Below, in pieces: positions 23,134 to 32,971 of a DNA stretch of 64,000 nt. The DNA comes from JAKAIY01 sp963809385 (GTDB lineage: Bacteria > Chloroflexota > Ktedonobacteria > Ktedonobacterales > JADMIN01). The position numbers were made by a program, and so were the translations under genes. Location: positions 248,001 through 312,000 of the forward strand of contig CAWEJL010000017.1 in assembly GCA_963809385.1 (NCBI GenBank), written 5' to 3'. A model generated the notes under the pieces. The model did not search any database. It was not told the origin of the DNA and saw only the letters and a list, made by a program, of their open reading frames with translations. Each line of letters starts with the position of its first letter. Positions within the stretch are counted from its first letter, which is position 1.

Positions 23134-24621
23134 TCAGCCCTGGTCGAGCTTGCTCAGAAGCAGCGGCGTCACGACATCGGGGCGCGCGCGCCCTTTGGTG
23201 CGCTTCATCACCTGGCCCATCAGGAACTGGACAGCCGAGGCCTTGCCAGCCCGATAGTCGTCCACCGCCTTCGGGTTCTCGGCGATGACGGCGGCGACCG
23301 CCAACTCCAGCTCGCCGGTGTCGCTGAGCTGTGAGATGCCCTCGGAAGCAACGACCGCCTTGGGGCCGGCTCCGGTGGCGAAGGCTTTCTCCAGCACATC
23401 TTTGGCTTGCTTGCCGCTGATCGTCCCGCTATCGATCAGGTCCAGCAGCTCGGCCAGCCCGGCGGCGGTCACCTTGTTGGCGGCGATGTCGGCCCCGGCG
23501 GCGTTGAGCAGGCGGCGCAGGTCGCCGAGCGTCCAGTTGGCCACCGCCTTTGCGCGTGCGATGCGGTCAGCGGGAGAGCCAGCGGCCACAGCGGCCTCGT
23601 AGTAGTCCGCCATCGCCCGTTCGGAGGTAAGCTGGTCCGCGTCGTAGGGCGAGAGGCCGAACTCGGTGACGAAGCGCGCGCGCCGGGCATCGGGCAGCTC
23701 CGGCAGGCCGGCGCGGATGCCCTCAACCCACTCACGGCTGACAACCAGCGGCGGCAGGTCAGGCTCCGGGAAGTAGCGATAGTCGTCGGCGTCTTCCTTC
23801 ACCCGCTGGAGGACAGTCACGCCGCGATCCTCGATCCAGCCGCGCGTGGACTGGACGATGCGCCGCCCGGCGCGTAGCTCCTCGATTTGGCGCTGCGCCT
23901 CGTAGGTCAGCGCGCGCTCGACGGCGCGGAACGAGTTCATGTTCTTGATCTCGGTCTTGACACCGAACGCTTGCTGGCCGCGCGGACGGACGGAGATATT
24001 GGCGTCGCAGCGCAACGCCGCCTCCTCCATCTTGCCAGAGCTGACGCCCAGATAGAGCAGGATCGAGCGCAGCTTCTCCATATAGAGCCGCGCCTCTTCA
24101 GGGCTGCGCATGTCCGGCTCGCTGACAATCTCCATCAGCGGGACGCCCGCGCGGTTGAGGTCCACCAGGCTGTAGCTGTCACCATCCAGCGCGACATGCG
24201 CCAGACGCCCCGTGTCCTCTTCCAGATGGACGCGTGTCACGCCGATGCGCTTCTCCTGGCCGTCATGTGTGATGGTCAGGTAGCCGTCGCGGCTGAAGGG
24301 CATGTCGTATTGCGAGATTTGGTAGCCCTTGGGAAGGTCGGGGTAGAAGTAGTTCTTGCGGTCAAACTTGGAAAACTCGGGGATATCGCAGTGGAGCGCG
24401 AGAGCGGTCATGATGGTGTATTCGACCGCGCGCTCGTTGATGACGGGCAGCACGCCGGGGAAGCCCATGCAGATCGGGCAGCAGTGCGTGTTCGGCTGCG
24501 CGCTGGCGTAGTCCGCCGGGCAGCGGCAAAACATCTTGCTGGCGGTGAGGAGCTGTGAATGCACCTCGAGCCCAATCACGATCTCGTAGTCAGTTGCGAC
24601 GCTCTCAGCGACAGACGTCAT
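23134..24621 (-). CDS. gatB: Asp-tRNA(Asn)/Glu-tRNA(Gln) amidotransferase subunit B
   Basis: 495 residues. Transamidates misacylated Glu-tRNA-Gln (or Asp-tRNA-Asn) within the GatCAB complex. Clear features: IGLEVHSQLLT, the Zn-site cysteines in FCRCPADY and HCCPICMGFPG, the kinase-like core DRKNYFYPDLPKGYQISQYD, HLEEDTGRLAH, LVDLNRAGVPLMEIVSEPD, and the C-terminal YqeY-like tRNA-binding domain. AAGGTG lies before the ATG. gatA and gatC are not in the window. The aminotransferase gene is just upstream and the GDH homologue just downstream, a glutamate-linked grouping. Confidence 0.96.
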   Translation of the reverse strand: MTSVAESVATDYEIVIGLEVHSQLLTASKMFCRCPADYASAQPNTHCCPICMGFPGVLPVINERAVEYTIMTALALHCDIPEFSKFDRKNYFYPDLPKGYQISQYDMPFSRDGYLTITHDGQEKRIGVTRVHLEEDTGRLAHVALDGDSYSLVDLNRAGVPLMEIVSEPDMRSPEEARLYMEKLRSILLYLGVSSGKMEEAALRCDANISVRPRGQQAFGVKTEIKNMNSFRAVERALTYEAQRQIEELRAGRRIVQSTRGWIEDRGVTVLQRVKEDADDYRYFPEPDLPPLVVSREWVEGIRAGLPELPDARRARFVTEFGLSPYDADQLTSERAMADYYEAAVAAGSPADRIARAKAVANWTLGDLRRLLNAAGADIAANKVTAAGLAELLDLIDSGTISGKQAKDVLEKAFATGAGPKAVVASEGISQLSDTGELELAVAAVIAENPKAVDDYRAGKASAVQFLMGQVMKRTKGRARPDVVTPLLLSKLDQG

Positions 24622-24679
24622 GAAGCTTCACCTTCTGGATGGACTATCAGGATGGCCGGTTTTGCGAGGCTAGACGCGG

Positions 24680-25858
24680 CTAGCCCTTGTGCGCCTGGAC
24701 GAAGCGCCCCATGCGCTCGATAGCCTGCTCGATCTTCTCACGCGCGGCGCAGTAGGTGCAGCGGATAAATCCCTCGCCCGCCGCGCCGAACGCCGCGCCT
24801 GGCACCACGGCCACCTGCTGCTCTTTGAGCAGTCGCTCGGCGAACTCGTCGGAGGTGAGGCCGGTAGCGGCGATGGACGGGAAGGCGTAGAACGCGCCAC
24901 GCGGCTCGTAGCAGGTGAGGCCAATGGAGTTAAAGCCGCTGACTATCAGTGATCGGCGTTCATTGTAGCTGGCCACCATCGCCAGCACATCATCCTCGCC
25001 GTGCGTGATCGCTTCCAGCGCGGCCGCCTGGCTCATCGTCGGCGCGCACATGATGGTGTACTGGTGGACCTTGAGGACCGCTTCGAGCAAATGGGCGTCG
25101 GCGCAGACATAGCCCACACGCCAGCCGGTCATCGCATAGGCTTTGGAAAACCCATCCACCAGCGCGACGCGCGCCTTCATGCCAGGCAGCGCGGCGATGC
25201 TCACATGCTCCTCGCCGTAAACCAGGCGGCTGTAGACCTCGTCGCTGATGATCAGCAGGTCATGGCGTTGGGCCAACTCGGCGATCTTCTCCAACTCGGC
25301 GCGGGCGATGACGGCGCCGGTGGGGTTATTGGGGTTGCCCAGCAAGATGACCTTAGAGCGCGGCGTCAGGGCGGCCTCGATGGCGGCGGCTTTGATCTCG
25401 AACTCGTCATCCACCCGCGTCGCGACAGGAACAACCACGCCGCCGGAGAGCGTCACGTCGGCCTCGTAGGCGACGTAGCCAGGGTCGGGGATGATGACCT
25501 CGTCGCCGGGGTCAATCACGGCGCGCAATGTGGCGTCAATCGCCTCGCTGACGCCGACCGTCACCATGATCTCGGTCTTCGGGTTCCACGTCACGCCATA
25601 GCGGCGCTGAAGATGCGCGGAGAGCGCCTCGCGTAGCTCGATCGAGCCATAGTTGGAGGTGTAGTGCGTCATGCCCGCCTGGATAGACGCGATCCCCGCC
25701 TGGCTGATGCGCTCGGGAGTCACGAAATCCGGCTCGCCGACACCCAGCGAGATGACATCGGGCATGGCGGCGGCGATATCGAAGAACTTGCGGATGCCCG
25801 ATGGCTTGATCGCGCGCACCCGCGCGGATAGCATCTCGCGCTGCGTCAGGCCCTCCAT
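24680..25858 (-). CDS. Class I/II aminotransferase (aspartate aminotransferase-like)
   Basis: 392 residues from the ATG at 25858 (GGAG 9 nt upstream); the frame is open far upstream, but that part covers a promoter and is not protein-like. PLP fold-type I motifs: VISLGVGEPDFVTPE, LLGNPNNPTGAVI (Asn/Pro), IISDEVYSRLVYG (Asp), DGFSKAYAMTGWRVGY (PLP Lys) and the C-terminal Arg in GFIRCTYC. The pattern is that of the AspC/PatA group that uses aspartate or other amino acids with 2-oxoglutarate. Likely first gene of the aminotransferase-gatB-gdh run. Confidence 0.9.
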   Translation of the reverse strand: MEGLTQREMLSARVRAIKPSGIRKFFDIAAAMPDVISLGVGEPDFVTPERISQAGIASIQAGMTHYTSNYGSIELREALSAHLQRRYGVTWNPKTEIMVTVGVSEAIDATLRAVIDPGDEVIIPDPGYVAYEADVTLSGGVVVPVATRVDDEFEIKAAAIEAALTPRSKVILLGNPNNPTGAVIARAELEKIAELAQRHDLLIISDEVYSRLVYGEEHVSIAALPGMKARVALVDGFSKAYAMTGWRVGYVCADAHLLEAVLKVHQYTIMCAPTMSQAAALEAITHGEDDVLAMVASYNERRSLIVSGFNSIGLTCYEPRGAFYAFPSIAATGLTSDEFAERLLKEQQVAVVPGAAFGAAGEGFIRCTYCAAREKIEQAIERMGRFVQAHKG

Positions 25859-25968
25859 AACGGCTCTCTCCATCTCAGGCGGTGATTCAAACGGGTGTGA
25901 AGGCGCCGCGACGTCCGCTTGAAGCGGGCGTGTCAGGCCCCTGGAAACGCGCATGCGGCCCAGAACGC

Positions 25969-25977
25969 ATGATAGCA
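25969..25977 (-). promoter_or_regulatory. Extended -10 promoter for the aminotransferase-gatB run
   Basis: Minus-strand TGCTATCAT, a TGn extended -10, about 110 nt upstream of the aminotransferase start. No convincing -35. Confidence 0.45.
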
Positions 25978-26144
25978 CATAGGCATGCGGGCGGGACGGC
26001 GGGCGCGGCTCCTCTCCAGGGCCAACGCATCTCCTGATATCGTGACCGGGAAGCAAAATAGCCGCGGGTACAGCGCGACGAGATCTGCGCAACCTTCTTT
26101 CCCCGGCGCCGCAAACTCATCAGAATAGCTTCTGGGCCGCTGCT

Positions 26145-27522
26145 CTACCCCAGCGGCAGCGCCCATGATTCCCGCTTCGGGAACAGCACGGGCAGCAGCG
26201 CGCGCGCCACCCCGCCAACCGTGACATCAGGGTAGGCGTAGCGCAGCTCGCGCAGGTCCCGGTAGCCGAACAGGAGTTGCGGGAACACATCTGGTGGCAT
26301 GCCCACAGTGGGTTCGCTAGCGGCCACCGCTCGTCGCTCAAGCACCTCCGTTATCCGCCCATCCGCGAACACCAGCCGCACAGCGTCCCGATAGAGATCA
26401 ACCATCAGCTCACCCGTATACCCCGCGAACGGCGACGCCGCCAGCCGCCGCTCCATCGCTGGCGCCAGCCGGCGCAACAGCGCAGAGAGGTCGTGGGCTC
26501 GCACATACCAGGCGTAGGCATCGTCCATGTCGCGCGGGCTTTTTACGAACGCATGCAGCGCGGCGTGCGCTGGATGCGTCCGAGGCAGATAGAACGCGAG
26601 CGAGGAGAGTGGCGGACTACCCGGATAATGGACCGGCAGCCGGGCGCCCACCGGAACTAGCCCGCGCAGCAGCGATGGCCATGCGGGCAACCATAGCCCG
26701 CGCTTCAGCCACACGGCGTCAATGCTGAGCGCGCCCTTGTGCGTCTCCAGCGACGTCAGGGCATAGCCCGCGACCGCGCCATCTCGCCCGGTCAACATCC
26801 AGGGGAACAAGAAAGAATCGCCCAGCGGATCGGCGCCCGCGATGGCCCAACGCCAGTACTCCGCGCTGATCGGCGTCGAGACCAGCGCGCCCGCCCGCTC
26901 CTCGTCATAGAGCCGCGCCAGCTCTGGGATATCCGCGACCGTCGCCGCCCGCAAGGTGTATGGCTCATCCACGCCCTGGCGCCAGCGGCGGAATCTCGCT
27001 CACGGGAACGCTGGAGCCCTGCGCGATCTCGACCGCGTAGGTATAGCCAAACTGGCGGTAATACCACGAAATCCCGGTGATGACCTGAAGCAGATGGCCT
27101 AACGCCACGCTGCGGGCATGCAGCAACTCAAAGATCGCGCGCACCAGCCCGCGCCGTCCGGTACTCCGGCAGCGTCGCCACAATCTCTGGACGGCCCACC
27201 GGCAGCGTCACGCCATCGTAGTCCCACGCCTCGGAGAGCAGGCATGCCCCCGCCGCGATCACGCCGCGCGCGGTATCCTCCACCAGCGCGAAGCCATCCG
27301 GCCCGATCAGCGGATGCCGCCCGCCGAGCAGCTCACGCGTCCAGCGCGCCATGCGTGTGCTGCCCGGCTCCTCGCTCTCGTTATGCCGGAAGACGGTCCC
27401 AGCGAGCGCCGCCAGCCCGTCGGTGTCTCCCGCGCGCGACCAGCGCAGACACCAGCCCATTCCCCAAGCTCACGCCGGTAGTCGCTGTCCGCCAGGCCGC
27501 CATCCTTCGCCGCCAGGTTCAT
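26145..27522 (-). pseudogene. Broken GNAT acetyltransferase (three frame breaks)
   Basis: Pieces of one ~450-residue protein lie in successive minus-strand frames: MNLAAKDGGLADSDYRREL from 27522, then DTDGLAALAGTVFRHNESEE through EIVATLPEYR, then RRGLVRAIFELLHARS through SEIPPLAPG, then DEPYTLRAATVADIPELARL to the stop at 26145 (the last piece is 275 residues). Together they match a two-domain Eis-like GNAT with the acetyl-CoA loop at LPEYRRRGLVRAIF. Breaks fall near 27455-27470, 27160 (an extra A between two Arg codons) and 26972 (an extra G in GGG). Each is a single-base change and the reading before and after is conserved, so sequencing error is as likely as true decay. Confidence 0.7.
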
Positions 27523-27625
27523 ACGCGCGCTCCCCTCGCTGTCTGGCGCGCCGCTCACACCTCATAAGCGAAGGCGCGCCGCGTCACAGTATGACACAGC
27601 GCGCCCGCGAAGTGGCGAATGCCCG

Positions 27626-28003
27626 CTAGAAAAAGCGCTCGTAGCGCGGGCCGGTGAGGATGGTCTTGGCGCTGAAGAACGCCATAATCATGAGCGCGAT
27701 CCACGCGATGATGCCAATCGCCTTGACAGCGCCAAGAATCAGCCCAAAGAACCCACCCAGCGCGAAGCCAATCAAAGGGATGGCGCCGAAAACGCCGGTC
27801 AGTACCGCGAGAACCAACCCAACCAGACTCAACGCCCCGAAGATCATCACTGACTGCGTCGCATGACGTCGCACCGTCTGGTTGCGATGCTCCACGAGCA
27901 ACAGGATCAACCCCGACACCCAACCGAAGGCGTAGGCAAGCACCCGCTCCCACTGCTCCGGAATGCCCAGCGTCGTTTGAGTGGTGTTGTAATTGTTGTA
28001 CAT
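27626..28003 (-). CDS. DUF4870-like membrane protein
   Basis: 125 residues starting MYNNYNTTQTTLGIPEQWER. Cytoplasmic N-terminus, then GWVSGLILLLVEHRNQTVRRHATQSVM (helix followed by the conserved polar loop seen in DUF4870/Tic20-like proteins) and two to three further helices (ALSLVGLVLAVLTGVFG, LGGFFGLILGAVKAIGIIAW). ATG at 28003 is chosen because GGAG lies 5 nt upstream; the open frame extends 70 codons further but looks non-coding. Function unknown. Confidence 0.7.
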   Translation of the reverse strand: MYNNYNTTQTTLGIPEQWERVLAYAFGWVSGLILLLVEHRNQTVRRHATQSVMIFGALSLVGLVLAVLTGVFGAIPLIGFALGGFFGLILGAVKAIGIIAWIALMIMAFFSAKTILTGPRYERFF

Positions 28004-28209
28004 AGCGTCTCCATGCCGGTGCGAAGTCCGCGCCACACCATCCGCACGCTCCGCGCGGGCCTCATTAGTGGCTAGAGTCTGGTGGCTCGGCCTGACATCG
28101 CTCTCACGAATCGATACGCGCCACCCTGGGCTCGGGTTGTGAGCGCTCAGGCAAGACACAATGAGTTCCAAATGGATTGAGCGCGATGGTACGATTGCGG
28201 GACTGGCGC

Positions 28210-29157
28210 TCACCCCCGGTCAGCGTCCTCGCCAGCAGCGGCGCCGCCATCACGCGGATCCTCGATGACTCGCTCAGGCTGATCGGGCGACGCGGCGCCT
28301 GGCGCTTCTAGCGCATCTGTGAACACTGGCATCTCCAGAGCCGTGAAGATAGTAGGGCCATCCGAAATCATGGCCGCCAGCGATTCAGCCTCCTGTTCAG
28401 TTTCCTCATCGCGCCTGGCCAAGCTGGGCGTTATCTCACCCACCTCACGCGCCACGGTCAGCGCCTCTTCCAGTGTGAACAATCCGTCGTAGAGCCCGCG
28501 CCCCAACAGAACACCGTCCACGCCCAGCGCGAGTTGACGGCGCAAGTCAGCGAGTGAGGAGACGGAGCCACCCGTGATGAGCCGCATATCGGGCAGCGCC
28601 CGCCGTAGCGCGCCGGGCAGCGGGTCGCTGCCGCCGCCAGTACTCATACTGGTGAAAAGCATTGTCGCGGCGCCGAGATAGCTCATCGCCCGCGCGACAT
28701 CCAAAGCCGTCGCGGCGTCGGAGGGCAGCCAGCCCGCGACGGTCACACGACCATCGCGCGCCTCCAGCGCCACAGCGATCCGCTCACCCCAGCGCGCGAC
28801 GCACTCCGCAACCAGCGCCTGATCGTCAGGCGTCGCGGCGCTGAGGACCACGCGGGTCGCGCCCGCCGCCAGCGCCGCCTCCACGCTGGCGGTATCGCGC
28901 AGGCCACCCGCCACCTGCGCCGGCAGCCCCACCGCCTCGATGATCGCGCGGATGGTCTCTGTCTGGCGGGGCGCGCCATCGCGCGCGCCATCCAAATCTA
29001 CGAGATGCAGCCACTGCGCGCCTTGCGCGCGCCAGCGCAGCGCCACGGCGATGGGATCAGCGTCGGCGAGGATCTGGCCATCACCACCGTTGCGCAGCGC
29101 GCGCACGAGCCGGCCACCAAGCAGGTCTATTACAGGGTAGAGCAGCGGTTCAGTCAC
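28210..29157 (-). CDS. HisA-like TIM-barrel protein, degenerate active site
   Basis: 315 residues from a GTG at 29157 with GGAGG 8 nt upstream. The first ~240 residues follow HisA (ProFAR isomerase): YPVIDLLGGRLVRAL, LHLVDLDGARDGA, VAGGLRDTASVEAALAAG, LITGGSVSSLADL and LGRGLYDGLFTLEEAL. The strand carrying the second catalytic Asp reads VALEARDGRV (Glu in place of Asp) and the usual T-D-I-x-R-D-G-T loop is replaced by FTSMSTGGGSD. An acidic, low-complexity tail of ~75 residues follows. No other his genes are near. It may be a divergent isomerase or a repurposed paralogue. Confidence 0.75.
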   Translation of the reverse strand: MTEPLLYPVIDLLGGRLVRALRNGGDGQILADADPIAVALRWRAQGAQWLHLVDLDGARDGAPRQTETIRAIIEAVGLPAQVAGGLRDTASVEAALAAGATRVVLSAATPDDQALVAECVARWGERIAVALEARDGRVTVAGWLPSDAATALDVARAMSYLGAATMLFTSMSTGGGSDPLPGALRRALPDMRLITGGSVSSLADLRRQLALGVDGVLLGRGLYDGLFTLEEALTVAREVGEITPSLARRDEETEQEAESLAAMISDGPTIFTALEMPVFTDALEAPGAASPDQPERVIEDPRDGGAAAGEDADRG

Positions 29158-29273
29158 GTGGAAAGCCTCCTTGTCGGCGCGCACCGGGTTGGGAAGGCAC
29201 ATGAAGCGCGCGATACTAGCGTAATTGTACGCCCATGCGCGGCCCATTGGCGCGGGAAGCGAGCAATGGTTGG

Positions 29274-29282
29274 TGATATACT
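29274..29282 (+). promoter_or_regulatory. Extended -10 promoter for rnpB
   Basis: TGATATACT, a TGn extended -10, placing transcription start near 29289, about 13 nt before the P1 helix of RNase P RNA. Confidence 0.5.
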
Positions 29283-29301
29283 GACAAGTGGGACGGGGGT
29301 T

Positions 29302-29717
29302 TGAGGCGCGTGGGTGATCGCGTGGGGACCGCTGGTAACAGTGGCTCCTGCGAGGAAAGTCCGAACTCCACAGAGCGGGATGCTGGTTAACGGCCAGTGG
29401 GGGTGACCCCAAGGATAGCGCCACAGAAACATACCGCCCGCGTGTCGCGCAAGCGCCGCGTGGGTAAGGGCGAAATGGCGAGGTAAGAGCTCACCAGCGG
29501 TCAGGTGACTGGCCGGCTGAGGCAAGCCCCATCTGGAGCAAGGCCAACAGGAGGAGCGGTCGAAGGGCGCAAGCCCAACGGCCCGCGGGTTGCTCGCCCG
29601 TCACCCCTCCGGGTAGGCCGCTAGAGACGGCGGGTAACCGCCGCCGTAGAGAGATGATCGCCACTCCGCATGGCGCAAGCCGCGCGGGGGGACAGAATTC
29701 GGCTTATGCGCGCCTCA
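29302..29717 (+). ncRNA. rnpB: RNase P RNA, bacterial type A
   Basis: Catalytic RNA that matures tRNA 5' ends. P1 is formed by TGAGGCGCG (29302-29310) with CGCGCCTCA (29709-29717). Conserved core: GAGGAAAGTCCGAACTCC (P4/CR-I), CCACAGAAACATACCGCC, GTAAGAGCTCACCAGCGG, AGAGAGATGATCGCCACT, and the 3' GGACAGAATTCGGCTTATG that pairs back to P4. Length is about 416 nt. It lies between divergent hisA-like and convergent moaC. The RNase P modulator gene rnpM is at 7.2 kb. Ends are inferred from P1. Confidence 0.95.
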
Positions 29718-29802
29718 GGCCCCCGATCCCGCCCCACTGCTCTCCAATTCAATCGCTCTCGACCTGACGCTCACCACAGCGGCGGCCAGACGTACGACCA
29801 CA

Positions 29803-30291
29803 CTAGCTCGCGTCGCCACGCTGGAAGTCGCCACTCTTGCCACCGCTCTTACGCTCCAGCCGGATATCGGTGAGCTCCATCCCCCGGTCAATCGCCTTGC
29901 ACATGTCATAGACCGTCAGCGCGGCGGCGCTTACCGCCGTTAGCGCCTCCATCTCCGCCCCGGTCTTGCCCACTGTGCGAACACTGACGCGGATCGCGAC
30001 CAGCCCGACGCCATCGCGCTCCGCCAGCTCAAAGGCGATATCTACCCCCGTCAATAAAATCGTATGGCACATCGGAATGATCTGCGGCGTCTGCTTGGCC
30101 GCCATCACCCCGGCCACCTGCGCAACGGCCAGTACGTCCCCCTTCGCCATGCCGCCCTCGCGAATGCGCCGCAGCGTCTCAGGACGCATCCGCACCAGCC
30201 CTGTCGCCACCGCCTCACGCGTGGACTCGGCCTTCTCGCTGACATCCACCATATGCGCGCGGCCAGCCTCATCGAAATGGGTCAAGTCCAT
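29803..30291 (-). CDS. moaC: Cyclic pyranopterin monophosphate synthase
   Basis: 162 residues. Converts the MoaA product to cPMP in molybdenum cofactor synthesis. Motifs: MVDVSEKAESTREAVATG, KGDVLAVAQVAGVMAAKQTP, IPMCHTILLTGVDI (catalytic region), VRTVGKTGAEMEALTAVSAA and LTVYDMCKAIDRGM (catalytic Asp/Lys). ATG at 30291 has GAGGAG 8 nt upstream. No other moa/moe gene is in the window. Convergent with rnpB across 85 nt in which I see no hairpin terminator. Confidence 0.96.
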   Translation of the reverse strand: MDLTHFDEAGRAHMVDVSEKAESTREAVATGLVRMRPETLRRIREGGMAKGDVLAVAQVAGVMAAKQTPQIIPMCHTILLTGVDIAFELAERDGVGLVAIRVSVRTVGKTGAEMEALTAVSAAALTVYDMCKAIDRGMELTDIRLERKSGGKSGDFQRGDAS

Positions 30292-30397
30292 GGAGCGATC
30301 TCCTCTATCACACACGTGCGCTGGCGTCATCTGGTTGGAATTGTGCCCAACGCGCCGCGCGGCTCGTTCTCAATATCTGCCAGGGTGGCCATCGCGC

Positions 30398-30427
30398 TTG
30401 CGCCGCTACCCCCATCAGGCTTATACT
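30398..30427 (+). promoter_or_regulatory. Sigma-A promoter for the 30507 gene
   Basis: TTGCGC (30398-30403), an 18-nt spacer, TATACT (30422-30427). About 80 nt upstream of the start and divergent from moaC. Confidence 0.55.
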
Positions 30428-30506
30428 GGCCCTGAGTATACGGCGGTTGGGCGCTCGTATGTGAGCGGAGCGAGCGCGCGGCACACAACCAGGAGATATG
30501 AGCGGC

Positions 30507-31021
30507 ATGGCGAAGAAGTCTTCCACCAACAAGCAGCGTCAGGCGTCTCAGGCCGGGAGCGGCACGACCAGCAAGGCGCAAGCGACAGCGCGCCAGTCGA
30601 GCGCGCCCATGCTCGTCCGCGCGCCTAAGCCAGGCGCCACCGAGCTAGACGCCACCAAGTCCACGAGCAGCGCGGCGACCCAACCCGCACCCTCGGCCGC
30701 CTCGATCGTACGCGACACCCCAGCCGCCCCCGCGAAAACGAAGCCGCTCCCGTGAAGACAATCGCCCCTAGCACGCCAACCGCGAAAGCCGTCGCCCCGT
30801 CGGCGAAGGCCGCAGAGCCCGCCGCAAAGCCCGTTCCAGCTACTGGCAAGCGGCAGGACACGCGCATCGCCCGCGCACGCGCCACCCAGCGCGCCCGCCA
30901 GGCAGGCCTCATCTCCGCCGAAAATTACAGCTACGTCCTGGGCGACCTCAAGCTCGTCGCGGTTTTGGCGGTCGGCGCCTTCGCCATCCTGATCGCCCTC
31001 ACCTTTATCCTGCCGCGCTAG
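30507..31021 (+). CDS. Ala/Lys/Pro-rich single-TM protein, probably frameshifted
   Basis: Two overlapping frames: 30507-30755 (basic start MAKKSSTNKQRQ, then Ser/Thr/Ala/Pro-rich) and 30752-31021 (continuing Ala/Pro/Lys-rich KTIAPSTPTAKAVAPSAK, then basic RIARARATQRARQAG and one TM, LVAVLAVGAFAILIALTFIL). The second frame has no ribosome binding site, and the two halves have the same composition, so I read them as one ~170-residue tail-anchored protein with a break near 30740-30755. A GTGA-coupled gene pair is the alternative. AGGAG lies upstream of the first start. Function unknown. Confidence 0.5.
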
Positions 31022-31036
31022 AACGCTCCCGCGCCG

Positions 31037-32645
31037 CTACATCCTGAACACGCCAAAGCGCGTGTCGGGGATTGGCGCGTTGAGCGCGGCGGCGATGCCA
31101 AGCGCTAGCGTCCGCCGCGTATCGAGCGGGTCAATCACGCCGTCATCCCACAACCGCGCGGTGCTGTAATAGGGGTTGCCTTCTTCCTCGTACTTCGTCC
31201 AGGATCGGCGCTTTGAACGTCTCGCCCTCTTCGGCGGACATCGGCTTGCCACGCGCCGCCTGCCCTTCCATCCGTACCGTTAGCAGCGTGCTCGCCGCCT
31301 GCTCGCCGCCCATCACTGAGATACGCGCATTGGGCCACATCCACAGCTGGCGCGGGCTGTACGCGCGGCCACACATGCCGTAATTCCCCGCGCCGAACGA
31401 GCCACCGATGATGACGGTGAACTTCGGCACGCGGGCGTTGGCGACCGCCATCACCATCTTCGCCCCGTCCTTGGCGATGCCGCCGTTTTCGTATTGCTTG
31501 CCGACCATAAAGCCGGTGACATTCTGCAGGAAGACGAGCGGCGTCTTGCGCTGGCTGCAGAGCTCGATGAAGTGCGCCGCCTTCAGCGCGCTCTCGGAGA
31601 AGAGGATGCCGTTGTTGGCGATGATCCCGACGGGATAGCCCATGATGCGCCCGAACCCGCAGACCAGCGTCTCGCCGTAGAGCGCCTTGAACTCGTGGAA
31701 GCGGCTGCCATCCACCAGCCGCGCGATGACCTCACGCACATCGAAGCCCTTGCGCGGATCGCGCGGGACGATGCCATAGAGGTCGCGCGGGTCGTGCTTG
31801 GGTTCCTCTGGCTCGGCCACGTCCCAGGGATAGGTCTTGCGGCGGTTCAGATTGCTAACGATCTCACGCACCAACGCCAGCGCGTGCTCGTCGTTCACCG
31901 CGTAGTGGTCGGTGACGCCAGACTTGCGGCTATGGACATCGGCGCCGCCCAGTTCTTCCGCGGTCACCTCCTCGCCCGTCGCGGCTTTCACCAGCGGCGG
32001 CCCAGCCAGGAAGATCGTGCCGTTGCCGCGCACGATCACCGATTCGTCGCTCATAGCGGGAATATACGCCCCGCCCGCTGTGCAGGAGCCCATCACTGCC
32101 GCGATCTGCGGGATGCCTTTGGCCGACATCTGCGCCTGGTTGTAGAAGATGCGCCCGAAGTGCTCACGGTCGGGGAAGACATCCGCTTGCAACGGCAGGA
32201 ACGCGCCGCCGGAGTCCACCAGATAGACGCAGGGCAGTTCATTCTGCTCGGCGATCTCCTGCGCTCGCAAATGCTTCTTGACGGTCATCGGATAGTACGT
32301 GCCGCCCTTGACCGTCGCATCGTTGGCAACGATCACGCATTCCTGCCCCTCGATGACCCCGATGCCAGTGACGATCCCCGCCGAGGGCGCATCACCACCA
32401 TACATCCCCCACGCCGCCAGCGGGTTGAACTCTAGAAACGGCGTCTCGGGGTCGCAGAGGCGCTCGATACGCTCGCGGGCAAGCAGCTTGTTCCGCGCGC
32501 GATGCTTCGCCACCGCATGCGCCCCGCCTCCTTCGCGGACCCGCTCCACGCGCTCGCGCAACTCGGCCACCAGGCCGGCGAAATACTCGTGGCTATCGTG
32601 ATACTCCGCGCTGGAGCGATCTATATGACTCTCGAGAACGGCCAT
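31037..32645 (-). CDS. mccB: Methylcrotonyl-CoA carboxylase carboxyltransferase subunit, one frame break
   Basis: About 535 residues. The biotin-dependent carboxyltransferase half of MCC (leucine degradation). Motifs: HRARNKLLARERIERLCDPE, SAGIVTGIGVIEGQECVIVA, YLVDSGGAFLPLQADVFPD, AAVMGSCTAGGAYIPAMSDE, FLQNVTGFMVGKQYE and GSFGAGNYGMCGRAY. One frame covers 31143-32645; the C-terminus YEEEGNPYYSTARLWDDG is in another frame to 31037, with an extra base near 31197 (GAC-G-AAG-TAC). The partner mccA, the hydratase and HMG-CoA lyase are at 58-61.7 kb. GGAG lies 11 nt before the start. Confidence 0.9.
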
Positions 32646-32732
32646 CGTCTCTGGATCTCCATCTCTCGTCGCTGAGAAAAATCGGGCGGCGCCAGCGCCA
32701 CATGCAGCCGCTAGCGCGCCCTCCTACTGGCG

Positions 32733-32741
32733 AGTATATCA
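32733..32741 (-). promoter_or_regulatory. Extended -10 promoter for mccB
   Basis: Minus-strand TGATATACT, the same extended -10 as that of rnpB, ~90 nt upstream of the mccB start. Confidence 0.45.
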
Positions 32742-32908
32742 TCCATTCCAGCGAAGGAGCGGCTAGGAAGAGGGTGGGCTTCATTTAGCCCTTCCGGCTA
32801 CTATCTCTCCGTAGAGCACGGCGGCGCAACGCGGAATGCCCAACGACGCCTTCGGTTTCTCGATGCACGAGATAGGGATAGTCTTGGAGCGCCCGTTTGC
32901 GTCATCGC

Positions 32909-32917
32909 TGCTACAAT
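32909..32917 (+). promoter_or_regulatory. Extended -10 promoter for the phosphoesterase pair
   Basis: TGCTACAAT, a TGn extended -10, 55 nt before the ATG at 32972. No clear -35. Confidence 0.4.
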
Positions 32918-32971
32918 GAGGACGGCGAACCTCTGAGGAGCAACCGGCATCAACCATGATGGGAGGCGCGC

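Larger units (their letters stand above)
32646..32971. other. Divergent intergenic region
   Basis: 326 nt between mccB and the first phosphoesterase gene, without a credible gene. It carries one candidate promoter in each direction (32733-32741 leftward, 32909-32917 rightward). Confidence 0.6.

Noticed and set aside
29158..29424. N-terminal extension of the HisA-like protein across the rnpB 5' region
   Set aside because: The frame is open but antisense to rnpB, and a GTG with GGAGG at 29157 gives the family-typical N-terminus.
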